Shown: piece after piece, positions 44,922-52,989 of the stretch
Layout: every line of letters starts with the position of its first letter
Position numbering within the stretch: position 1 is the stretch's first letter
Assembly (NCBI RefSeq): GCF_001456115.1
Contig: NZ_CP013264.1
Location: 558,001 to 622,000 of the forward strand
Length of the DNA stretch: 64,000 nt
Origin: Sphingobium baderi
GTDB lineage: Bacteria; Pseudomonadota; Alphaproteobacteria; Sphingomonadales; Sphingomonadaceae
Direction: 5' to 3'
Program-made: the position numbers and the translations under genes
Notes under the pieces: generated by a model
Told to the model about the DNA's origin: nothing
What the model saw: the letters and a program-made list of their open reading frames with translations, nothing else
Databases searched by the model: none

Positions 44922-47900
44922 TCAGGCGTTCTGGAGCAGCGGCGCGGGAGCACCGGCAGCGAGGATGGCCGCATCCTCGAATTTCTTGAGGATCATGGGT
45001 TCCAGCGCGCGCACCTTCTCGACATTGGCTTCCTTCACATGGCCGTAGCCGCGAATCTGCCCCGGCAGCGAGGCAAGCTCGACAGCGGCGGCATAATTAG
45101 CCGGCGTCAGGCGGCGCGCCACCATGAGCATCTGCGCTTCATAATGGTCGATCAGGCCGCGCTCCATCTTGCGCTCCTGCGTATAGCCGAAAATGTCGAA
45201 GGCGGTGCCGCGCAACCCCTTGAAGCGCGCGAGAAAGGTGAAGGCCTTACCCATCCACGAGCCGAATTCCCGCTTGATCAGGTGCCCGTCCGCGTCGCGC
45301 CTGGAAAAAAGCGGCGGAGCCAGATTGTAGCGCAGCTTCGCGCCGTCCTCGAACGCATCCTTGAGCTGCTGCCTGAACGCCGGGTCGGCATGCAGGCGGG
45401 CGACCTCATATTCGTCCTTATAGGCCATGAGCTTGGCGAAGTTGCGCGCCACCATGACGGACAGTTCATCCTTGCCCGGCGTCGCCAGCGATTCCGCCTT
45501 CGCCACGATATCGACCAGATCGCGGTAACGCTGCGCCCATGCGGCGTTCTGATAATCGGTCAAAAGCTGCGTGCGATGGGCGACAATGTCTTCCAGCTTC
45601 GTGAGCGGGATGAAGTCCAGTTCCTGCACATGGCTGACCACCGCTTTTTCGATGCGGGCCGGATCGATCGCCTTCAAGCGGCCAAGGGCGAAGGCGGCCT
45701 TGTTGAAGGGGACGGCGACGCCGTTGATCTCCACCGCGCGTTCAATGGCTTGCGGAGAGACGGGCAGCAGACCGAGCTGGCTCGCATAGCCGAGCATGAA
45801 GAGGTTCGCGGCGATGGTGTCGCCCAACAGCGCCAGGCCAAGGCCGGTGGCGTCCACGCCATGCAGGTCGGCCGACATCTTCTTAAGGCGACGGACGAGC
45901 AGCCCCTGGTCCAGCGTCAGGTCGGGATTGCGCTGGAAGGCTGGCGTCGGCGTGACACGCGCGTTGACGACCACCCTCGTGCGATCGGCCGACAATGTGA
46001 TCGCCGGTTCCTTGGCCAGCCCCGCGACCGCGTCGAAGGCCAGCGCTAGGTCCGCCTCGCCGATGCCCAGTTTCTGCGCGCCAAGGTCGTCATTCCGTTC
46101 AGCGATGCGCAAATGGCTGAACACAGCGCCATTCTTCTGGCTAAGGCCGGTCATGTCGAACACCGATGTCGACTTGCCCTCCAGATGCGCCGCCATGGCG
46201 AGCAGCGCGCCGATGGTGACGACGCCGGTGCCGCCTATGCCAGAAATCATGATGTTATAGGCGCCGTCATGCAGCGGAACGATCGCCGGATCGGGCAGCG
46301 CCATGTCCGCCTCGCCGTCCAGCTGTGCCTTTTGGGGCTTGCGCGGCTCGGCGTCGAGGACGGTGACGAAGCTGGGGCAGAAACCCTTTACGCAGCTATA
46401 ATCCTTGTTGCAGTTCGACTGGTCGATCTGCCGCTTGCGGCCAAGCTCGGTTTCCTTGGGCCAGACGCTCACGCAATTGGACTGGACCGAACAGTCGCCG
46501 CAGCCTTCGCACACCGCCGCGTTGATGAACATGCGCTTGGCGGGATCGGGAAACTTGCCGCGCTTGCGGCGGCGGCGCTTTTCCGCCGCACAGGTCTGTT
46601 CATAGACGATGACGGTGACGCCGGGCACATCGCGCAGTTCCTTCTGCACGGCGTCATAGGTGTCGCGGTGGTGGACGGTCACGCCCTCCCCCAGCCCGCT
46701 ATGCGCGCCATAGAGGTCGGGACGGTCGGTGACGACGACGCAGCGCACCACGCCTTCGGCCAGCACCTGACGCGTGATGTCGCCGGGCGTCAGCGGCCCG
46801 TCGACCGGCTGGCCGCCGGTCATGGCGACGGCATCGTTGAACAGGATCTTGAAGGTCATGTTGACCTTCGCCGCGACCGCCCCGCGCACCGCAAGCAGAC
46901 CGCTATGATAATAGGTGCCGTCGCCCATATTCTGGAAGATATGGTTCATGTCGCTGAAGTAGGCGAGGCTGTACCAATGGGCCCCTTCCCCGCCCATCTG
47001 CGTGTTGGGCAGCATTTCCGGCCCGGAATACATCGCCATGGCATGGCAACCGATGCCGCCCGCCGCGATCGAGCCTTCGGGGAAACGCGTACCGGTATTG
47101 TGCGGGCAGCCCGAACAGAAATAGGGGGAGCGCGCCGCATCGACGGGCTTGAGCGCAGCGATCGTCTCCATCTGGCGCGACAGGCGTTCGGCGCGCTCTG
47201 TCAGTGCTGCGTTCCCGGCACCCAGCCGGCGCAGGCGTTCGGCGATGACGAGCGCGAGCTGCACGGGTTCGAGCTGTTCGTCGGACGGGATCATGAAAAC
47301 GCCGTCCTCGTCCAGCTTGCCGACGATGGGCGGCGTATCGGGGCGGCCATAGAGGATCGCCTTGGCCTGATTCTCGGTCAGCGGGTCTTTTTCCTCGATG
47401 AAGAGGAGTTCGGATTGGCCGGCGGCGAATTGAGCAAGGCCCTGCCGCTCCACCGGATACATGCAACCAAGCTTGTAGACGCTGATGCCCAGCGCGGCGG
47501 CGGCTTCGTCATCAAGGCCAAGCAGCTTCAGCGCCTGACGCACATCCTGCACCGCCTTGCCGGTCGAAACGATACCCAGCCTGCGGACCGGTGCGTCGAC
47601 CAGCACGCGGTCGATGTGATTGGCGCGCACGAACTTCTCGATCAGCGGCCAGCGATAGCGCTTGACCACCGTTTCCGATGCGATGCGGTCGAGATGGGTC
47701 GGATAATTGTGAAAGCCGTTGGCGGGCGCCGCGCCGCGATCGGGCGTGATCGGGCCATTATCGCCGGAGCGGATATCGACCGTCATGGTCTGCTCCAGCG
47801 TCTCGTTGGTCAGCTTGAAGCCCGTATAAAGGCCGGTATAGCGCGACATCGCAATGCCCAGCAGGCCGAAGTCGATAACGTCCTGCACATTGGATGGTGC

Positions 47901-48407
47901 CAGGATCGGCATGCCCGCGTGCATCAGCGCCAACTCGCTTTGATGCGCGACGGTGGAAGACTTGCCCGAATGATCGTCGCCCGCGACGATCAGCACACCG
48001 CCATGGGGGTGCGTGCCCGCAATATTGCCGTGCTTGAACGAATCGCCGGACCGGTCGACGCCCGGCCCCTTGCCGTACCAGATGGCAAAGACGCCATCCT
48101 TGTTGGCGCCGGGCGTGGTGGCCAGCATCTGCGTGCCCCACACCGCGGTTGCGGCCAGATCCTCGTTCACGCCGGGCTGGAACAGGATGTCGTGGCTTTC
48201 CAACAGCTTCTTCGCCCGCCACAATTCCATATCGTAGGACCCGAGCGGCGAGCCGCGATAGCCCGATATGAAACCGCCGGTGTTGAGGCCGTTGCGCTGG
48301 TCGATTTCCTTCTGCAGCAGCGGCACGCGGATCAAGGCATGGGTGCCGCTCATGATCACCCGGCCGTCATCAATCGTATATTTATCGTCCAGTTTCACGT
48401 CACGCAT
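44922..48407 (-). CDS. Fused indolepyruvate:ferredoxin oxidoreductase family protein
   Basis: The 1161-residue fusion (alpha plus gamma subunits) starts MRDVKLDDKYTIDDGRVIMS. It has a pyrimidine-binding N-terminal part (GYRGSPLGSYDMELW), a TPP domain (SPYFCSGCPHNTGTRFPEGS and GIGCHAMAMYSGPEMLPNTQ), a ferredoxin-like insert with cysteines (CEGCGDCSVQSNCVSVWP and CNKDYSCVKGFCPS, about 632-670), and a gamma domain (ISGIGGTGVVTIGALL, about 720-740). Such enzymes oxidatively decarboxylate 2-oxoacids to acyl-CoA with ferredoxin. In aerobic alphaproteobacteria the fused form acts on aryl-pyruvates or branched 2-oxoacids. It overlaps the GST stop by 8 bases. Confidence 0.93.
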   Translation of the reverse strand: MRDVKLDDKYTIDDGRVIMSGTHALIRVPLLQKEIDQRNGLNTGGFISGYRGSPLGSYDMELWRAKKLLESHDILFQPGVNEDLAATAVWGTQMLATTPGANKDGVFAIWYGKGPGVDRSGDSFKHGNIAGTHPHGGVLIVAGDDHSGKSSTVAHQSELALMHAGMPILAPSNVQDVIDFGLLGIAMSRYTGLYTGFKLTNETLEQTMTVDIRSGDNGPITPDRGAAPANGFHNYPTHLDRIASETVVKRYRWPLIEKFVRANHIDRVLVDAPVRRLGIVSTGKAVQDVRQALKLLGLDDEAAAALGISVYKLGCMYPVERQGLAQFAAGQSELLFIEEKDPLTENQAKAILYGRPDTPPIVGKLDEDGVFMIPSDEQLEPVQLALVIAERLRRLGAGNAALTERAERLSRQMETIAALKPVDAARSPYFCSGCPHNTGTRFPEGSIAAGGIGCHAMAMYSGPEMLPNTQMGGEGAHWYSLAYFSDMNHIFQNMGDGTYYHSGLLAVRGAVAAKVNMTFKILFNDAVAMTGGQPVDGPLTPGDITRQVLAEGVVRCVVVTDRPDLYGAHSGLGEGVTVHHRDTYDAVQKELRDVPGVTVIVYEQTCAAEKRRRRKRGKFPDPAKRMFINAAVCEGCGDCSVQSNCVSVWPKETELGRKRQIDQSNCNKDYSCVKGFCPSFVTVLDAEPRKPQKAQLDGEADMALPDPAIVPLHDGAYNIMISGIGGTGVVTIGALLAMAAHLEGKSTSVFDMTGLSQKNGAVFSHLRIAERNDDLGAQKLGIGEADLALAFDAVAGLAKEPAITLSADRTRVVVNARVTPTPAFQRNPDLTLDQGLLVRRLKKMSADLHGVDATGLGLALLGDTIAANLFMLGYASQLGLLPVSPQAIERAVEINGVAVPFNKAAFALGRLKAIDPARIEKAVVSHVQELDFIPLTKLEDIVAHRTQLLTDYQNAAWAQRYRDLVDIVAKAESLATPGKDELSVMVARNFAKLMAYKDEYEVARLHADPAFRQQLKDAFEDGAKLRYNLAPPLFSRRDADGHLIKREFGSWMGKAFTFLARFKGLRGTAFDIFGYTQERKMERGLIDHYEAQMLMVARRLTPANYAAAVELASLPGQIRGYGHVKEANVEKVRALEPMILKKFEDAAILAAGAPAPLLQNA

Positions 48408-49125
48408 GGGTTGTCTCTTTCGGCTCCGGCTCGTGCCAGGCAGCCGCCTTGTCGTGGAGGTAGGCAGCAAAGGCGGGGTAAAAATCGGCAAGGACAGTGC
48501 GGCTGGACGGGCGCATCGCCAGGCGATCGCGCCAGTCACGCAGGCCCGCAACGGAATCGATCAGCGAGGCGTCATAGCTGAACCGCATGACGCGCTCCCC
48601 CAAATCGACCGTATAAAAGGCGAACAGGTCGGCATGGGTCAGCTGCGCGCCCATCAGGAACGGCGCGGGCGCGATCAGACGCGAAAGCGCGCCCATCGCG
48701 CGCTCCACGACAGGCCGGACCGCCGCGATCGCCTCCGGCGCGTTTACGCCGCCCATGAAGACGCCGGGAAAGAGCGAGCGCAATGGCGCCTCGACATAAA
48801 GCTGCACGATGTTGATGATCTGCCGCGCACGCGCCCGCTCGAACGGATCGGCGGGATATAGGGGAACACCTGGCACCACATCTTCGATATATTCGACGAT
48901 GGCGATGGTTTCCGCGATGCAACCGGCGGGGGTTCGCAGATAGGGGATCTTGCCCATCGCGCTCGCCGCCAGGAAAGCATCGTCCTGGCTGGCGCGGGTG
49001 GGAACGATCGTGAAGTCCGCGCCTTTCTCGATCAACGCAGCGCGCGCCGTGTTGAAATAATTGCTCACCGGATAGCCGTGCAGGGCCAGGGTTCCGGGCG
49101 CGGAATCGAATGAGGGACCAGTCAT
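48400..49125 (-). CDS. Glutathione S-transferase
   Basis: The 241-residue protein has an N-terminal thioredoxin fold with LHGYPVSNYFNTARAALIEK (possible Ser/Tyr/Asn activator around residues 18-26), the cis-proline MGKIPYLRTPAG and the glutathione gamma-Glu contact ETIAIVEYIED. A helical C-terminal domain follows. GSTs in catabolic loci open epoxides, isomerise or dehalogenate intermediates. It lies between Rieske ferredoxin (1-base gap) and IOR (8-base overlap), so it may act on a P450-generated epoxide. Confidence 0.88.
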   Translation of the reverse strand: MTGPSFDSAPGTLALHGYPVSNYFNTARAALIEKGADFTIVPTRASQDDAFLAASAMGKIPYLRTPAGCIAETIAIVEYIEDVVPGVPLYPADPFERARARQIINIVQLYVEAPLRSLFPGVFMGGVNAPEAIAAVRPVVERAMGALSRLIAPAPFLMGAQLTHADLFAFYTVDLGERVMRFSYDASLIDSVAGLRDWRDRLAMRPSSRTVLADFYPAFAAYLHDKAAAWHEPEPKETTHA

Positions 49126-49126
49126 G

Positions 49127-49432
49127 TCATGCCGGGACCTGGGAAACGAGGATGTCGTTGCCGTCCACCTTCACGTCGTAACGCTGGAGCAGCAGGTCGG
49201 GATCTTCCTCGCATTCGCCGGTCACCAGATCGAAGCTCCAGCCGTGCCAGGGGCAGGTCAGCACCGTGCCGCACAGTTCGCCCTGATGCAGCGGGCCATG
49301 GGCATGGGGGCAACGCGCCGCCGTGGCGACGGGTGCACCGTTCACCAGGAATATCAGGATCTTTTCCGATCCCAGCGACACGCGGAGGGGCTTTTCCGCG
49401 CTCAGCTCCGACATTTCACCGACTTTCATCAT
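49127..49432 (-). CDS. Rieske [2Fe-2S] ferredoxin
   Basis: The 101-residue protein has the two Rieske loops, RCPHAHG (Cys41, His43) and CPWHGW (Cys60, His63), in LCGTVLTCPWHGWSFDLVTG. It is a stand-alone NirD/biphenyl-dioxygenase-ferredoxin-like carrier, and no oxygenase alpha subunit lies nearby. The ATG at 49432 has AGGGAG upstream. It may feed electrons to the P450 of the same run or be a redox partner of another enzyme. It follows a 151-base gap after the FAD oxidase. Confidence 0.9.
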   Translation of the reverse strand: MMKVGEMSELSAEKPLRVSLGSEKILIFLVNGAPVATAARCPHAHGPLHQGELCGTVLTCPWHGWSFDLVTGECEEDPDLLLQRYDVKVDGNDILVSQVPA

Positions 49433-49583
49433 ATCCACTCCCTTGCGCCCCCTTGTCCGCGGGGGCATTGCCCCTGTCCTAACGCATCGGGCTCCGCCAC
49501 GGCAGGGCGGGCGACGCCATATCCGTGCAAAAGGTGACAGCCGGGGATATTCGGCTCTTTCCGCCCGGAACGAAGGTTGCCGC
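49433..49583. other. 151-base spacer inside the catabolic run
   Basis: No gene is present. It contains a run resembling the dispersed repeat (GGAACGAAGGTTGCCGCTCA near 49568-49587). A separate promoter for the Rieske-GST-IOR section could lie here, but no clear hexamers were recognised. Confidence 0.4.
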
Positions 49584-50999
49584 TCACGGCGCTTCCTCCG
49601 CGAAGATCTTGCCCGGATTGAGGATGCCCTTGGGATCGAGCATATGCTTGATGTCGCGCATCAGCCCTCGCTCCAGCGGGTTGCGCGTGATCGACAGCCA
49701 GGGCTTTTTTTCCAGACCGATGCCATGTTCCGCGGACACCGATCCGCCAATCGGCCGCAGCGGTTCATAGACGCAGGCTTCGACCTGTTCGCGATCGCCC
49801 GCTCCACCAGCGCCAATGGCGATGTGCAGATTGCCGTCGCCGACATGGCCCAGGAAGGCGATGCCGCCATCGGGCCAGATGGCTTTCAGCCGCCGGGTGA
49901 CCTCCGCCATATAAGCTTCCATGTCACCGACCGGCAGGCTTACGTCGAAAGCGTAGAAGGGCTGGAAATCATGGACGATATGTTCCAGATCCTCGCGGAT
50001 GCCCCAGATCGCATCGCGATCCTTTTCGGAGCGGGCGACGATGGCGTCGTCGAACAGGCCCTTTTCCGCTGCATCGGCCAGCACCGCCTCGAACAGGTCG
50101 CGGTCGCGCTCATGGTCGGAACCGAGCGCCTCGATCATCGCATAATAGGGCTTGTCTGACCCCAGTGGCGCGGCATGGCGCCCGGCCCCGGTGTTGACGC
50201 GGTAGAAACTGTTGTCGACCAGTTCGAAGGCGCTGAGCAGTCCGCCGAGCGCGCCATCGACATAGCGCAGCAACTTGGCGATCCGGTCGAAGCTGTCGGC
50301 GCAGACCAGCGCGGTGTTGCTGCTGACCGGCCGCTCGCGCAGGCGCAGCACCAGACGGGTGATGACCCCCAGCGTGCCCTCGCTGCCGATGAACAGCTGT
50401 TTCAGGTCATAGCCGGTGTTATTCTTGATCATCCGGTTCATCGACGACAGCACCCGGCCATCGGCCAGCACAACCTCCATGCCCAGAACCTGCTCGCGCA
50501 TCATGCCATAGCGGATGACCCTCATGCCGCCCGCATTGGTGGCCGCATTGCCGCCCAGCTGGCAGGAACCGCGTCCACCCAGATCGAGCGGGAAGCTGAG
50601 ACCATAGGGTTCCAGATGGTCCTGGAAGCTTTCCAGGATCACGCCCGCCTGGACGATGGCGGTGCGGTTGGCGGGATCGACGCTCTCGATCCGGTTCATG
50701 CGTTCAAGCGACAGGATGATATCGCCCCGCCGCGTCTGGGTCGCGCGGACCCAGCCGGACATGCCGCCCTGGATGACCACCGGCTGGTCGGCGGCGTGGC
50801 ACAGCGCCATCACCTGCGACACCTGCTCGGTGGTTTCCGGGCGCAGGAGTATGTCCGCTTCGACCCTGTCCATGAAATAACCCGGATAGCGGTTCGAAAC
50901 ATCCGCGCCGGCCAGGACGCCGCTCTCGCCCAATATGGCGCGAAGCTTGTCGATCAGGATGGATGATGGCGCCCCAGCAGCCGACGGCTCGCCGCTCAT
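49584..50999 (-). CDS. FAD-linked D-2-hydroxyacid oxidase/dehydrogenase (GlcD/D2HGDH type)
   Basis: The 471-residue VAO-fold flavoprotein has FAD-binding segments VVIQGGMSGWVRATQTRRGD, PLDLGGRGSCQLGGNAATNA then GGMRVIRYG, and GTLGVITRLVLRL. C-terminal metal/substrate residues lie in GHVGDGNLHIAI and SVSAEHGIGLEK. This is the D-lactate/D-2-hydroxyglutarate/glycolate dehydrogenase type, oxidising a 2-hydroxyacid to a 2-oxoacid. The ATG at 50999 overlaps the P450 stop (ATGA). The product class is what the downstream IOR consumes. Confidence 0.9.
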   Translation of the reverse strand: MSGEPSAAGAPSSILIDKLRAILGESGVLAGADVSNRYPGYFMDRVEADILLRPETTEQVSQVMALCHAADQPVVIQGGMSGWVRATQTRRGDIILSLERMNRIESVDPANRTAIVQAGVILESFQDHLEPYGLSFPLDLGGRGSCQLGGNAATNAGGMRVIRYGMMREQVLGMEVVLADGRVLSSMNRMIKNNTGYDLKQLFIGSEGTLGVITRLVLRLRERPVSSNTALVCADSFDRIAKLLRYVDGALGGLLSAFELVDNSFYRVNTGAGRHAAPLGSDKPYYAMIEALGSDHERDRDLFEAVLADAAEKGLFDDAIVARSEKDRDAIWGIREDLEHIVHDFQPFYAFDVSLPVGDMEAYMAEVTRRLKAIWPDGGIAFLGHVGDGNLHIAIGAGGAGDREQVEACVYEPLRPIGGSVSAEHGIGLEKKPWLSITRNPLERGLMRDIKHMLDPKGILNPGKIFAEEAP

Positions 51000-52192
51000 C
51001 GTGCCTTGAACCTGACCGGCAGCGTCTTGGGACCACGCGCGAAATAGGAATCGGACCATTTCACGGTGTCTCCGATCACCTCGATTCTTTCGAAACGGGC
51101 AGTCAGGATTTCCAGCGCCGATTTCGCTTCCATGCGGGACAGATAGGAGCCGAGGCAGAAATGCGGCCCCTGCCCGAACGACATGATCTCCTTGGGGTTG
51201 CGGTCCAGCACCAGTTCCTCGGATCGGTCAAATTTGCGCTCGTCATGATTGGCTGATCCGAGCAGCGGAAGTACCAGCGATCCTTTGGGAATGGCCACGC
51301 CCGCCAGCCGCGTATCGCAGGTCGTGTGACGGAACAGCATCTGCACCGGCCCGTCGAAGCGCAGCATCTCCTCCAGCAACGCCGGGATCTTGCCCGGATC
51401 GGCCCAGATCGCCTGCGCGATGTCGGGATGGGTCTTCAGGTGAGCGAAGGTGATGCCCAACAGGTTCGTGGTCGTCTCCACGCCGCCGATCAGCAGCAGG
51501 ATCGCCATATTCAGCACTTCGCTGCGGGTCAGGCGTTCGCCATTGACCTCCGCCTGGATGAATCCGCTGATGAGGTCGGGGCCGGGATTGGCGGCCCGTT
51601 CGTCATAGACTTCCTCGAAATAGGCACGGATGGCCTGCGAGCTGCGCTCGATCTCGGCAAGCCGTTCGGGGCCATAGGCCGCGCGGTTACCGGCCGCGAG
51701 CAGATCGTCCACCCAGGTCTTGAAGTCCACCCGCCGGGCGATGTCGACGCCCAGCACTTCGGCGATGACGCTGACCGGAAACAGGCCGGAAAATTCCCAG
51801 ACGAAATCGAACGTCCCTTCGGCGCCATGTTTGGCGAAGATGGCGTCGATCAGCTCGTGCGTGACGCTGCGGATGCGATCCTGCATCACACCGACGCGGC
51901 TCGGCACGAACGCCTTGTTGGCGAGCTTGCGGATGCGGACATGGCCCGGCGGGTCGAGCGAGATCATCGGCTGCACTTCGGGCACCGGATCATATTCGCC
52001 CAGCAACGCCGGCCAGAATTGCGCGGAGGAAAAGGTCTTGCCGTCGCTCAACACTTCCTCGACGTCGTCCCAGCGGGAAACGGCGAAGCCCTGCATCATG
52101 TCGAGCCATTTGACCGGTTCTTCGGCCCGCAGCCTGGCATAATGCGGATAGGGATTGGCGGTGACAGCCGGATCGAGCGGATTATAGGTCAT
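50996..52192 (-). CDS. Cytochrome P450
   Basis: The 398-residue soluble bacterial P450 has the I-helix oxygen-activation motif LLIGGVETTTNLLG (about 231-244), ExxR in LEEMLRFDGPV, and the haem loop SFGQGPHFCLGSYLSRMEAK with Cys ligand near 346. The class I type normally needs ferredoxin and reductase, and only the Rieske ferredoxin is nearby. It hydroxylates or epoxidises an unknown hydrophobic substrate. It follows the SnoaL-like gene by 6 bases and leads the oxidative run. Confidence 0.94.
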   Translation of the reverse strand: MTYNPLDPAVTANPYPHYARLRAEEPVKWLDMMQGFAVSRWDDVEEVLSDGKTFSSAQFWPALLGEYDPVPEVQPMISLDPPGHVRIRKLANKAFVPSRVGVMQDRIRSVTHELIDAIFAKHGAEGTFDFVWEFSGLFPVSVIAEVLGVDIARRVDFKTWVDDLLAAGNRAAYGPERLAEIERSSQAIRAYFEEVYDERAANPGPDLISGFIQAEVNGERLTRSEVLNMAILLLIGGVETTTNLLGITFAHLKTHPDIAQAIWADPGKIPALLEEMLRFDGPVQMLFRHTTCDTRLAGVAIPKGSLVLPLLGSANHDERKFDRSEELVLDRNPKEIMSFGQGPHFCLGSYLSRMEAKSALEILTARFERIEVIGDTVKWSDSYFARGPKTLPVRFKAR

Positions 52193-52198
52193 GCCGCC

Positions 52199-52633
52199 TC
52201 ACGCCGAAACAGTGTTGAACGCCGGGACGACGCCGAGTTGCTGGAAGACCGGAACCGCATCCCAGATGCTGCGCTCCAACACGATCTTGCCATTTTCGTC
52301 CCACCCCATGACGGTGACGCCGCGGGTCTTTGTGATCTTGCCCCTGGCGGGAACGCCCAGGAAATCGCCGGCATGTTTGGTTTCCCAGGTCCACTGGAAG
52401 GACCCCAGCCGATTGTCGCCGACATAATCGAACACGTCGAACCGGTTATAGCTTTGGGTCGGGTCTTCGATGACGAAGCCCTCGAAGAATTTGCGCAGCG
52501 CCGGGAGGTCATTGTTGATTCGAAGGTCGAAATTGACATCCTCGAACTGAAACTGCGGATTGTAGAGCGTCATCAGCTCATCGGTGCCGTCGGCGAACAG
52601 GCCGATCCAATATTGCGCCCAATCCTTGTTCAT
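52199..52633 (-). CDS. SnoaL/NTF2-fold protein, first gene of the P450 operon
   Basis: The 144-residue protein starts MNKDWAQYWIGLFADGTDEL and contains FEDVNFDLRINNDL, FQWTWETKHAGDFLGVPARG and GKIVLERSIWDAVPVFQQLG. It is a paralogue of the gene at 55317 on the other side of the receptor. The fold suits hydratase, isomerase or cyclase activity, often carried by Asp/His pairs. The ATG at 52633 has AGAGGAGAGA upstream. It is transcribed first in the long minus-strand run. Confidence 0.87.
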   Translation of the reverse strand: MNKDWAQYWIGLFADGTDELMTLYNPQFQFEDVNFDLRINNDLPALRKFFEGFVIEDPTQSYNRFDVFDYVGDNRLGSFQWTWETKHAGDFLGVPARGKITKTRGVTVMGWDENGKIVLERSIWDAVPVFQQLGVVPAFNTVSA

Positions 52634-52989
52634 TTGCTCTCTCCTCTTCTGGCGCCCCTGCCGTGCGCGCCTGCGGCGCAATTCATCCGGCGCGCCGTTG
52701 GCCTATTGATAAGGCTGCACCGAAAAGCGGCCATGGCCAAGCGGGCGCGCGATTTGCTTTTCGTGCCAAAATCGCGGACATTTTGCGCCATTCGCCGTTA
52801 TGCTGCACCGCAAAATGGCAGAAATCCGCCATTGCCTGCCTTCATCTATTGTCTCGTTAGGTCATCCCCTGTCACGCTGGGGCATTTTCTTCGAAGCGAT
52901 ATGGCTGTCTTCAAAGGGCAACTCTGAAATCACGTTCGACAGAAACGCCGTGTCAATCGGCGACGAATTATCAGGGAAGGAGAGACGCC
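52634..52989. promoter_or_regulatory. 356-bp divergent control region of P450 and TonB-receptor operons
   Basis: The region is gene-free. It holds the CAAAAT (52767-52772) / ATTTTG (52780-52785) inverted pair, CAAAAT at 52811-52816, and a perfect inverted repeat AATGGC-N8-GCCATT (52814-52833). These sites resemble ones near 58261, 59332 and 62551-62574, and are candidate AraC-family operators. They lie about 130-200 bases from each gene start. No confident -35/-10 pair was identified. Confidence 0.55.

Noticed and set aside
46113..48581. 822-codon open frame opposite the IOR gene
   Set aside because: Its sequence is low in recognisable motifs and arises from codon bias on the opposite strand of a gene with clear TPP and ferredoxin motifs.
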